This document shows positions 21,282 to 32,079 of a stretch of DNA of 64,000 nt, one piece after another. The stretch comes from Hippasteria phrygiana (taxonomy: Eukaryota; Echinodermata; Asteroidea; Valvatida; Goniasteridae): assembly GCA_037893225.1 (NCBI GenBank), contig JAZGUH010000198.1:62001-126000 (forward strand). Direction: 5' to 3'. The first letter of the stretch is position 1; the number at the start of each line of letters is the position of its first letter. The translations under genes and the position numbers were made by a program. Below the pieces are notes generated by a model. The model was not told the origin of the DNA. It made no database searches and saw only the letters and a list, made by a program, of their open reading frames with translations.

Positions 21282-21448
21282 GCGAGATTATTTTTCGTAC
21301 CACATATTCGCTGTAGCAGTACGTTTGCATGGTTTTTGTATGCTATTGTATGCTATTGAAGCTATCAATAGAGGGCGATAGATAGTGACGTCATTCAGAC
21401 AACGCCCTCAAGGTTGCAGTAAACTAATTCGTTCGAGCTGCTGTTGTG

Positions 21449-21520
21449 GCTAAATTAGTAGAGCTTAAGGCTTTGGATCACGATTCACGAGGCTTGGGTT
21501 CGAATCCTATTTTGTGTTTG
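21449..21520 (+). pseudogene. second, different tRNA-like sequence
   Basis: TGGCTAAATTAGTAGAGC resembles an internal A box and GGGTTCGAATCC, about 35 nt later, is a perfect B box. The stems pair poorly, so a working tRNA is unlikely. It lies in the unique centre of the inverted repeat. Confidence 0.45.
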
Positions 21521-21723
21521 TTTTTCCTTTTCTATAATTGGTGGCATGGAGGATTTTATTTCAAGGGAAAACAAATCTAAGAACCTATCTTGCAGCTCAC
21601 ATAGCCAAGTACAGAAAAATACCGGTACTCATGCGAATAGGTACGTAGACTTGAAATCAAGTCGTTAGACACTGTCGTCTTTGTCCGCAGGCGCCACCGC
21701 AATGAACCAGCGCTGAGCCATTA

Positions 21724-21922
21724 AAATTGGGTGTGATCCCTGGCTGTACGGCAATCTGGGTTTATGACTTCTGACTAGCGCCCACCCGAACAAAGATACT
21801 GACATTTTGGGAGACCGCCAACATAGGGGCAAGCTATCTCAGTTTGTAGAGCGCCGGTACGGTATTCCGGAGGTCGCAGGTTCGAATCCCGCTCCTGCCA
21901 GTTTTCTTTGTTCACTTTGAAA
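21724..21922 (+). repeat. tRNA-containing repeat unit, copy 1
   Basis: The ~105-bp leader begins near TTGGGTGTGATCCCTGGCTG and includes GACTTCTGACTAGCGCCCAC. A 73-nt tRNA-like sequence (21828-21900) follows, then GTTTTCTTTGTTCACTTTGA. The tRNA part has D-arm, T-arm with GGTTCGAATCCC and a complementary acceptor end, but the anticodon loop reads ACGGTAT without the usual T33. Leader and tail are conserved in the 35.7-kb and 45.4-kb copies. Confidence 0.75.
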
Positions 21923-23136
21923 AAGAATATTAATAGTTGTCAGGGAACCAGACTACCTAAATGGAAGCTTGAAGAAGGAGCGCCCAGGTTGCAGGGACTG
22001 TGTGGTAAAATCATTTGGAAGAGCTTCTTTTGTGGGAGTGATTTTTCTCTCTAAAATTCCGAAAGTAGAAACACTTTACGCGATCGAAATATAGGAACAA
22101 CCCGTTCAAGTTTTGTCCCTGGTTTCAACTTTCAAGCAATCAGGAAAAAGTGCAAAATAAAAACAAAACAATCCTGGTTGTTGTCATGTCTTGGCAAGAA
22201 ATGTTGGATAGGAGGCGTTTTTGTTGTTTGTTCTTAAAATTCTCCTCTAAGGCAGTATTTTTTCAAGATGGCTGCCCACTTTTTGTTAGAGTGGCTTTCG
22301 GCGACAGTGGGGTTCAACAAATCGATTGAAACCATGCAGTATATTGACTGGAAGGTATTTCCCCACCGTGTCCTGCATTTTTCATGGATTATTTTGGAAA
22401 AAGGCAAGCTGCTCTCGGTGCTAAAGTATTTTTTATAGTTGCTGAGAGTGAATTTCACGCTCAAAATAAGGAATCGGGAAGGGGACATTTTGAGACAATT
22501 AATTTCATTTGACAGTTAATCACTTTATTATTATATCATTGCCTTAAATTAAATAGGGCCTACTGAAATCAAACGGTTTTTTTAACATCAACCAAAACCC
22601 TATATTAACGCTTGTTACATTAAAATGACTTGAGTGCTTCTTCCATGTAATAAATATATAAATCTTTATCACGTCTACTTATAAGCACAATGGCAATAGC
22701 TGTCTAATTTAAATGGGACTTGAAGGTTTGCATGGTGGATATGAACAAAGTAAACGGGGTTTGCACCCGCAAATGTCCGGTAGTCTCCTGATGACGAACA
22801 GAGCATGCTGTTCGAAATATCGAGTTAAAACAAACCGGTTCTTCTCAGAACCACACAACTCAAAAGAGATCAATCTCACACGGTGATACCTCAAACCCTT
22901 TTTACTTAGTTGTCTAATTCTAAGAAAGTATTGCTAATGTATACCAGAGGGCACAGAGTAATATACCCACATCATCTCGGTTGACATAAATTAATGGACA
23001 GCGCCCTCTGTTGGTGCCTTGTGATACTGGCACATTTTGCAAAAATTACGGTCTGACCACAAGAAGATGGAAACGTAACATTTGCTGTGACATAGAATTT
23101 GAATTTCGCAAAACAAATGCTTTGTTAGTACTATGG

Positions 23137-23243
23137 CGTCGCCAGGATTTTTTCGAGAGGGGAAAAATCCTAAAATTTCTTTCTTTTTTGAGGGTGGGTG
23201 GGGACATTTGCCCACCCCACCATCATTGAACCCCGGACGCCCA
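23137..23243. mobile_element. small hAT-like MITE
   Basis: GGCGTCGCCAGGATT at the left is imperfectly mirrored by CCCCGGACGCCCAT at the right, enclosing a short G/C-rich core. It overlaps the outer end of the large inverted repeat. No duplication was resolved. Confidence 0.4.
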
Positions 23244-23449
23244 TGTTGTTAAATGTGCATTAAATTTGCAGTAATATGACACCTCGTCCTTTTTTGTCTT
23301 TTTTGTTTCCTTATTCTTTTTAGTTTCTAGCGGGAAAGTTCCCCCCTTGCCCTTTCCCCCCATCCTCGCGACGTGTAGAGTCACCGCGCAACGGGCATGG
23401 CGCAAACCTAGGTAAACTAGGAATGGGCTATTTTGGTGTTAATACACCA

Positions 23450-23988
23450 CAAACGGGGTAGCCTTGATCAAGGCTGTTAGCTTGTTTCCAGTATTACGAG
23501 CAAGTGCCCAGCGCTGGACTGGCCTACACGTACGTGCACGTACGTACGTACTCCTCCCCCACACACATCTGTAAACAATACGAAGAATACAGTACGTGTA
23601 CGTGCCCAGTCTCCATACCTACGCATATAGTCGAGGCGAAAGACTATCACCTCGACTATATGGCGGTTCTACAGGGGGGTTTTGGGGGTTTGAACCCCCC
23701 CCCCCCCCCCCCCTTGGGCTGAGAATTTTTTTTTAAAACAACCAGTGTCGGGTGTCGAAAATTCGGCACGCTGGGGTGTGTAGGCCAATCACCTCAGGTA
23801 ACCCCCCCCCCCCCCCCCCCCCCCCCTTAGTGAAAACCTAGATCCGCCCCTGTACGTATGGTGGTGACTGGGCACCAGGACTGGGCACGTACGTACTGGG
23901 TTGTGTTGGCCAGGTCAGCGCTGGGCGCTCGCTCAGCTCGTTAATAGGGAACAAAGCTTGACAGCCTTGATCAAGGCTACAAACGGGG
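23450..23988. mobile_element. 521-bp inverted-repeat element with 9-bp target duplication
   Basis: The termini TAGCCTTGATCAAGGCTG and its exact mirror lie at 23459 and 23979, with weaker pairing for ~30 bp inward. CAAACGGGG at 23450-23458 recurs at 23980-23988. A 9-bp duplication suits Mutator-like (MULE) non-autonomous elements. Inside is a 12-bp-arm hairpin (23625-23636 with 23650-23661) and a later hAT-like insertion at 23672-23852. ACGTACGT words are abundant. Confidence 0.82.
23672..23852. mobile_element. hAT-like MITE nested in the 521-bp element
   Basis: CAGGGGGG at the left and CTAGATCCGCCCCTG at the right. The core is the reverse complement of 11701-11880. Long C runs lie just inside both ends. 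Confidence 0.75.
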
Positions 23989-24436
23989 CCGAATTCCACA
24001 GTGCTAAGCGCACGATTTTCTGCTTACGGAGCCTCTGTCCATTTCATACGCTTTAAGCACAGGAAAATGCTCGTTTACTTCAGAGGCACAATTCGCTAAT
24101 TTAAAATAGGAATAATGCATGCACGCGCGGGCGTTTCAATATAGCACAACGTGGTCGTGAAATAGCAGCTAGTTGCAGCACAACTTCTATGAAATTGGGC
24201 TCTGACGTTTTGACTTTAGATGGAATTGTTTGGGGGGTCAATATTTCAATATACAGCGCTGTGTTTAATTTGACATGTGCCTTGCTAATTACATTAGTTC
24301 AAGAACGGGGATTTTCCTTCCTCCTCCTTCAGCATTATTTGTTCAGGTAAAGTATGGTTCACCTTTCTATCTGTTAGTGCCAATCAGTATCCGGTATTAC
24401 ACGAGTTCTGGACTTGCTTCAATGTAGCTCTATGCT

Positions 24437-24577
24437 TAGTCTTGGTTCAAGACGTTGTTACGTATATACGCGAACCGCCGGTACTGGCGGTTCGTTGCTG
24501 TTAGTTTGTCGTTATAACGCCCTCTCGCGGCGGCCGGTTATCGCGTATATACGTAACAACGTCTTGAACCAAGACTA
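24437..24577. mobile_element. 137-bp TA-flanked MITE with long perfect TIRs
   Basis: GTCTTGGTTCAAGACG at 24439 and its mirror ending at 24575 extend to about 36 bp of exact inverted repeat. TA lies on both sides (24437-24438, 24576-24577). The ends themselves contain the small palindrome GTCTTG/CAAGAC. Near identity of the arms suggests a young or conserved element. Confidence 0.85.
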
Positions 24578-25530
24578 TCTTGCAGGATTGTTTCCGGAAG
24601 CGTCGGGATGAAATTCCGCTGTTATCGCATACACAAGTATGTACACACATTCAGTATAGACAAAAAGTTGTTCTCGCGTGTACGTAGGAATGGGCCTGGG
24701 AAATGGGTGGCCTGGGCCTCCTGTTTTTGAGAAAATGAAACTTAAGTCAGTAAACCTTGTGAATTATACGCTCGGCGGAAACTAAAAACAACCCAAAACA
24801 ATGTCATTTTTTTTTTCCAAATGGAAGAATGTTAAAATCCCCAAATTCAATGATATTAAATGAATGTTTATGTTTGTAACTCGGTATACATCAGTGAGAC
24901 TTTCCGCACATTTAGCTAAGTCATATCACAAAGTGCTTTACAGATCAAACGCTACCACGGAAGAGTACTGCAGAGCTCTACGTCAGAGTACGAGAACGAG
25001 GTTGACCACAACAATTTCCCGTGCCTCGAGCTCGCAATCCTAACCAACATTTCTTCAGAGCATTCCTATTATTAACAAAAACAGCGTCCTCTTGCATGGA
25101 TAAACTGGAAAGATTTGAAAACCCCAGCAACCTTTTCAGTTCAAATATAGAGACAAGCATTTAGGCCAAGATCATGCTCGAATATTAGTAAGACATGGCT
25201 TTGCGTGAAAACAATTCAAACTTAATATAGCATGTTTCCTTCAAGCATGTTATAGGGCCTAGTCCTAATGTAATAAAACAAAATGAAATATTATCTGACA
25301 ACTCAGCAATTTAGTGGATTCCCTATGAACTTTGTTTATGATTGAGATTTTAATAGTGTTAGAAAAAAGGAAGACAGAAAGTATTTAAGTGTCAAGGAAA
25401 CCACACGGGGCGTAGGTTGGTGGAAGTCTGAAGCACGGCCGGTCTACGTGCCGGATGGAGGTGGCTGGACAGGTCCTCGTACCTGAATGTACCGGTACCA
25501 GACAAACCGCACTCATGGATTCCTTCCTCT
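24578..25530. other. non-genic interval
   Basis: No gene, RNA or clear repeat identified in this AT-rich stretch. Confidence 0.5.
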
Positions 25531-25534
25531 ATCG

Positions 25535-26018
25535 TGGCCCCGAAGGGACATCACACATCGCAGATTTCCTTGCAGATATTTGCGATGTCGCACATTTTAT
25601 CACACATTTCTTTGCAGATATTTGCGATGTCGAACATTTTATTGCACATTTTCTTTGCAGATTTGTTTGAAGATATTTGCGATGTCGCACATTTCTTTGC
25701 AGATTTCTTTGAGATTTCTTTGCAGATATTTGAGATGTCGCACATTTCTTTGCAGATATTTGTGATGTCTCACATAATCGCACATTTCTTTGCAGATTTC
25801 GGCCGCGGATTTAGCCGCCGATTCAGCCGCAGAGTCAAAATCTCAAACGCATCAAGTAAAAGGTGGTCAACAGAGTGTTTTTTGGGGTTTCATCAACAAA
25901 AATTTAAAGGTTTTAGCAAAATTACACATGTTTTTTTTTTGCAAAGAAATATGCAATAAAATGTGCGACATCATAAATATTTGCAAAGAAATATGCGATG
26001 TGCGGTGTCCCAGGGCCA
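25535..26018. mobile_element. foldback element with internal tandem repeats
   Basis: The left arm starts TGGCCCCGAAGGGACA and continues ACACATCGCA; the right arm mirrors it, ending TGTCCCAGGGCCA at 26018. The arms extend about 75 bp with a few mismatches. The left side is expanded into five or six imperfect copies of a block with GATATTTGCGATGTCGCACA followed by TTTCTTTGCA. Open frames on both strands here are repeats of this block, not genes. Confidence 0.7.
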
Positions 26019-26026
26019 AAAATATA

Positions 26027-26765
26027 AATATAATTTCCAAGAAAGCCAATCAAAAATTGTACATGCTCCGCCTGCTTAAGAGATTTGGATTCAATTATGA
26101 AGAGCTCATAATAATCTATAAATATTATGTGAGGCCTGTTGTTGAATATGCTGATGTTGTTTGGTCTTCCTCCATTACTGCTGCCCAGAAGAAGACTCTG
26201 GAGCACCTGCAAAAACGTGCTTGCAGAACCGTCCTGGCACAGCGCTATACCTCATATGCGGATGCAATGCAGCTCTGCGGGCTTGAGTCTCTTGCTGATA
26301 GGAGGGAGAGTCATTGTCTCAGGTTCGCCGAAGGGCTTGCCAATTCAGAACGTACAAATGATCTTCTCCCTCCTACCAGGTGGGAGTCTCACGCCCGCAA
26401 CCTACGTAATGCTCATCATTATTCACATTTATGTACCAGGACATCTAGATTCAAAAACAGCCCAATTCTGTATTTTATCAATTTGTTGAACCAGTAGAAT
26501 TTCTATCTCTAGCTTTGTGTGCAGCTTTTTAAAAACCTTTTTTACGATTTCAGTAAAAAGAGAGATAGGTTTATAACAAAATAGTTCGTTTTAATTTAAT
26601 ATTAACTTGCTAAACGGGTATTCTTCGTACATGTATATATATTTGTTTAATTAATACTTATCATGATTTTGATGTTTTTTTTTAATAATGTGAATTGTCA
26701 CGTAATTTGACCTTCGGGTCACAATGTGATAGTGTGAATAAATATATACCATATACCATATTCCT
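26027..26765 (+). mobile_element. 5'-truncated LINE 3' end (Jockey/CR1 group)
   Basis: The frame to 26497 encodes the post-RT C-terminal region of a non-LTR retrotransposon: YYVRPVVEYADVVWSSS, then LEHLQKRACRTVL, the SLADRRESHCLRF block and a final SPILYFINLLNQ. A 3' untranslated tail follows, with TGACCTTCGGGTCACAATGTG and a run of ATATACCAT repeats at 26745-26760. The reverse transcriptase core is absent. It abuts the foldback element directly. Confidence 0.78.
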
Positions 26766-27130
26766 CAGCTATTATCCCGACATTTGCACTAGGCTACACC
26801 CCAACGGAAGCATGCAAAATATATCCAGTTCAGCATGTTTTCATACATAACCGTATGTTATCTACAAATTCTACTGCTAGTGTTATTTTTATGTCTGTAT
26901 AACGAAGTAACAGGTGCACCAAATCTGGCTATAGTTGACTCCAGAATGACACAAAAACCCAAAATTTTACAGTTTTCCGCATTGATGTGCCATTCTGCGG
27001 TTAAAATGCTCAGAATTAGTGCGTCTGTCGCTCATACAATGTTTGTGTGTACATACATACAACCAGAATGTTTACCCAAAAGTTCGAAGATGACCGAGAA
27101 TGTTAGAAACTCCGCAAAAATGCAGTTCCT
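26766..27130. other. non-genic interval
   Basis: No supported gene. An open frame at 26835-27209 begins with a hydrophobic stretch but runs into a repeat and has no recognised domain or splice context. Confidence 0.4.
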
Positions 27131-27760
27131 CCAAATATTGTCCTCTATTGTTAAAGGTCCACGGTTTGATTACGTATACATAAAACACATATTATTGTTT
27201 ATACTTTAACTTTTCGGGAAGAACCGTCATTAGTTTTGTACACGGTTTTTAACTGTAGAACTTTTCTCAACCGTGGACCCTCTTGTCCTCTTTTAAGGGC
27301 CATGATTTGAATACATAATACATAATACAAACCCCACACAAGAAAGGCATGTTTATGGTGTGTACACGGAGGACCTCCCATTGTTCTCGTAATTGCCCAT
27401 TTGTTTGTACAAGGTGCAGTTCCTTCCATTGGTTATGTAGGCGGTATACGATTTCTCACGGAGGACAGCTTGCCAATGCCAATCGAGGACATGTTGTCCT
27501 CTTCTGTCAATTGTTTGTTCCCTGTACTCGGAATACAGTATAAACACACGTGTGCCCACACACACAGTCATGTAAACGGGTGCAATCGTGGACCTCCCAT
27601 TGTTCCTCTTTTGTTTATACTCTAACTTTTTCGGAAGGCCTTCCATTGGTTTTGTACACGATTTTCAATCGTGGACGTTAGGTCAAACGTGGACCCCTTT
27701 GTCTACGCCCAAATTCTTTTGTCCTAGGTCCACGATTGCCGGCATATACAAACTCACACA
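27131..27760. repeat. dispersed repeat family B, with TIR copy at 27576-27757
   Basis: Sequence blocks such as TTTTGTACACG, CAATCGTGGAC and TTTGTCTACGCCC match those at 41.5-42.4 kb. The best copy runs from GGTGCAATCGTGGACC to GGTCCACGATTGCCGG, so its ends are inverted. Other pieces are degraded. Confidence 0.65.
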
Positions 27761-28385
27761 CAAGTTGCATTTTCCACTTCAGGACTTTTTTCAAGAACTC
27801 GCTTTTGAATATTTTGTTTTGAAAGATTTGCCACAATTTTGGGCACAAATTGGGTCACCAAAGATGCTCTCAGCAGACAATTTAAGCCCCGCCCTCGTCC
27901 CGCCCCGCCCCGCCCCGCCCCAAGTGGTCCAAAACCGCGCGTTTGAGGCTTTCAAACGTTTCACACGACCGTTAGAAACACGGGTCCCGTGCGATGAAAT
28001 CACATCGATGTCACAAACACACACAAAAGTCGTGTTTTACTATACTCATGACGACCATGAATGGAACCCTTCTTTTGTTCCCTTTGTTTGTACTTTTAAC
28101 TTTTTCCGAAAGGTCTCAAAAGGTTTATACACGAAAATCTTCGGAGGACTCGGCCCAGGTCCTCGGGGTCATTCCCTAATCCCCCATTCTCCCAAGTCCT
28201 CTATCGTATAACCTGCTCACACATTGCGTGCCGTGTGAAAGTGTATCCCTGTTACCAAATCACATGAGCCCCGTGCGGTTCGTGACAGGGATTGGGACCA
28301 CCTCCAAAATTTCGTATCGATGCGACATCACCGAGATTGGTCGTCTGAATATATTATGCGATTTTCGCATTGATACCGGTGCTGT
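27761..28385. other. non-genic interval
   Basis: Contains a short CGCCC repeat (27895-27925) and further decayed family B words. A 207-codon frame across 27588-28211 is mostly repeat-derived. Confidence 0.4.
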
Positions 28386-28951
28386 GCAGCACAGGCGGAT
28401 CCAGGGGGGGAGGGTCCAGGGGGTCTGGACCCCTTCTTTTTTCTTTTCTTTTTATTAATGTTTTTTTTTATTTATTTTTATTAATGTTTCTTCTTCTTTT
28501 TTTTTTTGGGGGGGGGGGTGACCTGACCTAAACTCGGGAATTATTTTGGAAAAACATACAACTAACACCCCCCTCAAGCACCGAACACATACTTATTAAA
28601 GTGGGAGGATATCATATCGTTTGTTCCCCTCCCACCCCCACTTTTTGTCGTCCCCGAATAAAAATTGTAGCCTATATTTGATTCTTTAGCTCAGAATAGT
28701 TGATTCAATTACTTCAAACTCGAAAATGATGTTTAATAATGATGATCTTTTGTTCCCAAAAAATTGGTTAAAGTGGTAAGAAATTGCCTCAGATCGCACC
28801 GCAGAGCATCTAGAATCCTCTGCGGTGCAAGGGCTTCGCGATTCGCGCTCGCATTAGTTTGGAGCACAGTATGTCCCCGCCCCCCACTTTTAAAGTTGGA
28901 CCAAATTTCTTCAGTTCTGATTGGTGAGTTGTTGAGTATTGCACAAGCCTA

Positions 28952-29118
28952 AAGCCCTGTTCATACTTCATGCGAATGCGAATGCGAATTTATGAAGTTG
29001 AACGCAAAATATTCGCGCTGCGCCGAATTCGCAAAAGTTGAGCACATTTCAACTTGTGCGAATCTTCGCTGCGAATGTTTCATGACGTCAAATTCGCTTC
29101 GCATTATGAACCGGGCAT
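28952..29118. mobile_element. TA-flanked foldback MITE rich in GCGAAT
   Basis: AAGCCCTGTTCATACTTCAT is mirrored imperfectly by ATGAACCGGGCAT, with TA on both flanks. The interior carries several GCGAATG/CATTCGC words that pair across the element. Confidence 0.65.
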
Positions 29119-29119
29119 T

Positions 29120-29260
29120 AGGAGATTGGCCGGTCGCGTGAGAGGGTTTGACCAATAATATGGAAAATGAGTCCGATTTTCATGGGAGTCGGATATTCAT
29201 AATTATGACACCAATTTGGTTCATAAAAGTCGGGCCGTTGGAATTCAGACTGCAGCTCTT
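29120..29260. repeat. dispersed repeat family C (fragment)
   Basis: GGCCGGTCGCGTGAGAGGGTTTGACC and ATTTTCATGGGAGTCGGATAT (each a two-part landmark) are the reverse complement of sequence at 32585-32690. A further relative occurs at 59510-59560. Confidence 0.55.
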
Positions 29261-30600
29261 GGTCTATTATAGCGCTTTGGCTGAGCAGGCTGCGCTGTGT
29301 GCGGCACCAATCTGAATGTCCGGATGTGTTTCGCTTTTTCCACATGTTCTCCCTAAATATTTCACATACGGTCAAAGGCGGCAGAAAAGGGAGGCTGACT
29401 GGGCCATTGCCCCCCCCCCCCTCATTTTTCTACTTGGGGGAATGCCCCCCCCCCCCCCCCTCTCCACTTTTAGCAGTTCCGCACAAGAAAACTGCTTTGA
29501 CCCCACCCCCCCCCCCCCCCCCCCCCCATAGAATTGCTACACACAGACCTTGGAAATACGTTAGATAACTAACCAAATGGATTAAAATTGGGGAGCGGTT
29601 TCAGGGCAATGTACCGGTATGCCTTTAAAATTGGAAGATATCGTGGTCTTGGGAAAGAAATGCAAGTTGCCTTTTTGTGGTGAGAGTGAAGGATGAACTT
29701 TAGTTCCAGGGTTTTGGGTTGGGTTGACATTACTCGCTTGAGGTCGCCAGGGCCGAGAGCGCACCGCGGTTGCCCGGCTCGGCCCAGTGACGGTTTGCGC
29801 AAGGCTCACCCGGCCAACCCCCGGCCAGGCCGCACGGACGCCTGGTGATTTATCCCTCGCTAGATTCCAAGAATGACTTTCCGGTAGTCCCTATGCCCTC
29901 GCTGCTCAACAGGTTTGTTCATCATGTGTATGTGGAAAAAAAGATTGTGACGATAAACTCTATCCCGTCACTATAACACTGGGTAATTAAATGTGTTTGG
30001 GCATTTTTTTTTCAAGGATAGCGCCCTGGTTGGAAATACTTCATTCCTTGACCTGAATCTATTCTACAATAGCCGTACGAAATCGCAATATTTTTTTGTA
30101 TGAGTAGTTTGTTTTCACTTCTATGACTTTTAAAGAATAGGAGGGGGGAAGCAAAAATCGCTCCTTCTTTTTAGTGTTATAGTTGGACCATTTGTTTTAT
30201 TTCTTTCATGGTTGGACAATCGTTGATGCCGAACTTTGTTTCATCGTTGCCGTCTTTTCGTCATCGTCGTCATCGTCCTCGTCGTCGTCCTTATCGTCGT
30301 TGTTGTTGTTTTTCTTAGATGTATTGTATCATTGTCGACGGCAGTTCACTACTTCCGTGATTAAAATAGGATTGTGTAAACCTCAACAGAAATCTGAACT
30401 TTTAAAAGACCAAACACGAAACGCGTGTTTACAAAACGTCAAAATCCCAGCAGCAAGAATTCTCTCAAGGAGTGCCACTTATGTCAAAAGTAGCCCCCCC
30501 CCCCCCCCCCCCCCCCCCATTCCCCTTTGCCCGCAGGCAAACTACGCCGCATCAGGTCAATCAATTAACTTTCCTATTATGCCGTGAAGTTCTGCAAAAA
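29261..30600. other. non-genic, C-rich and GTC-rich DNA
   Basis: C runs near 29410, 29446 and 29508, a GTC/GTT microsatellite at 30258-30312 and a 25-nt C run at 30494-30518. No gene is supported. Confidence 0.5.
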
Positions 30601-30616
30601 CCCGCCGAGAGTCCCT

Positions 30617-30985
30617 TTAAACCTTCCAGGCTGACAGACCAGCCGGTGACAGGTTGTCACTAATGACAGTGTTACGGACGGACACGTGGGCCATGTGGTA
30701 TAAACATCGGCTTCCACCGTAAGTGGTGGAAGGCTCCACCCACAACAGCCCCATTAGCGTCGGGATGTGTGTGACACCAGCAGAGCGCATGACAGACACC
30801 GTAAGGTTCATCGTTGGTCTGTGATCAGACACAGGCAACTCGATTTCGAAACGGTGGCTCTCTGTCCTGTCCGGCCGTCTCACGATGCACGATTTGGAGG
30901 TTATCAGACAGAGTGATATTTGGCCATCCCCCACCCTGATACTAATAGTCTGACGCCTCCCGGGACTGTACAATTGCGTCAACAA
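30617..30985 (-). other. possible coding exon, unrecognised
   Basis: A 122-codon open stretch with fairly ordinary amino-acid composition: VGDGQISLCLITSKSCI, then HRFEIELPVSDHRPTMNLTV. It starts at a TTG rather than an ATG and no good donor was found at its end. No family was recognised. It could equally be a chance frame. Confidence 0.15.
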
Positions 30986-31532
30986 CGAACTTCTCCGATG
31001 ACTTCTTAATCTTACATAATCTGTAGATGTTCTCTGATTCCTCTGCCAAGTGTGATAGTGACTAGCTACTGCGGGCAGAGTCGCCAGTTGAAATAGTCCA
31101 CGAACTCGCCCATTGAGAAGTCAGTGCGTGCCATTTATGCGTTGAAGCATGATTAAAGAGATGCTGTCTTAAATTTCTCTTTAGACAATTACTTCACGCC
31201 CGGGATTACAAACTCGGAAGCATTGTCACCAGTGACCTATTTCCCGGGCCCCTTCGTGGTTCTGTGCAAGGATTGTTCTACTCAAGCGGAGAGTTGTAAA
31301 CTGTGAAAGGGTGTGCAAATCTTTCGCATTTCATCCCAAGAATATACCCAAAAACCAAGAGCCAATCACCCCACACACACACTTCACCAGAACGGTGTGA
31401 CAGCTGGGCCCGGCTGTGCCTGAGCGGTAGACTCGCCTGTATTCCCAAGACAAATTTACTTTTAATTGGTTTGCCATTTTTGGAGCGGTGTTGCTTGTCT
31501 TGAGGTAGTTGGCGATAACCGTGGGATACGAG

Positions 31533-31587
31533 ATGGCCGTGTACGTGTGCAGACCCACCACGAGATGCCTGCATCTTCTAGTAGTTG
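31533..31587 (+). CDS. possible first exon of a secreted protein
   Basis: ATG 31533 opens 18 codons plus one base: MAVYVCRPTTRCLHLLVV. A textbook donor, G|GTAAGTCAG, follows at 31588. A hydrophobic leader ending at a phase-1 donor is common in genes for secreted or membrane proteins, and the discoidin gene shows the same layout. No downstream exon could be tied to it, so it stays a candidate. Confidence 0.25.
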
Positions 31588-31714
31588 GTAAGTCAGTTTA
31601 AATTGATGTTAGAATTCCACTTGATTTGTGCAGTTTTTCATGACTGTTAGGCAATTCGTGGAGTGTGTGAACAATATTCCGTGTTTTAACCATGGATTTT
31701 TAACACTCATCAGA

Positions 31715-31766
31715 CCTTCCTCCATGGTTGGTTATAGCAAATGTTTGACCTTTCCATGGAGGAAGG
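31715..31766. repeat. 13-bp-arm hairpin, CCTTCCTCCATGG
   Basis: CCTTCCTCCATGG (31715-31727) pairs exactly with CCATGGAGGAAGG (31754-31766). The same word recurs at 32268 and as a perfect palindrome at 47372-47399. Confidence 0.7.
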
Positions 31767-32079
31767 AAAAATGATTTTTCCCATGTTCACCGGCAAGCCG
31801 CGGTGTATAGGCCTATAGCCACACAAGCACATGTTTATCATTTTCACGTATCTTCAAACGTGTCAAACCATTAATAGCCATGTTAGGATATCACAGTGTC
31901 AGTGGGTGTCGAGTATACGTGTGTTTTTACTGTGTGAATATGTGAACATTAAAATTCTAGAGATCATTTGAAAGCATGGGACACGTTTCACAGTACCTGT
32001 ACGCGCTCGTGAAGTCTGTTGTAAAATAGCACAGGCCTAAACGGATTTATAGCACGTGTTGTATACCTCCATGGTTTAC

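Larger units (their letters stand above)
20014..23146. mobile_element. 3.1-kb inverted repeat, ~1.27-kb arms
   Basis: Left arm 20014-21281 is the reverse complement of right arm 21852-23146, with scattered substitutions and small indels. CCTGGCGACGCC at 20014 mirrors GGCGTCGCCAGG ending at 23146. Shared landmarks include ATTAGACAACTAAGTAAAAA, CGATATTTCGAACAG, and a tRNA-like 3' half at the inner end of each arm. The ~570-bp centre is single copy and carries the 5' half of the tRNA-like unit plus a second tRNA-like block. No transposase frame is seen. It may be a foldback element or an inverted duplication. The outer ends fall inside a small hAT-like terminus, so the exact borders are uncertain. 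Confidence 0.85.

Noticed and set aside
27588..28211. 207-codon plus-strand ORF
   Set aside because: Largely overlaps dispersed family B repeats and C-rich DNA; no domain, no splice context.
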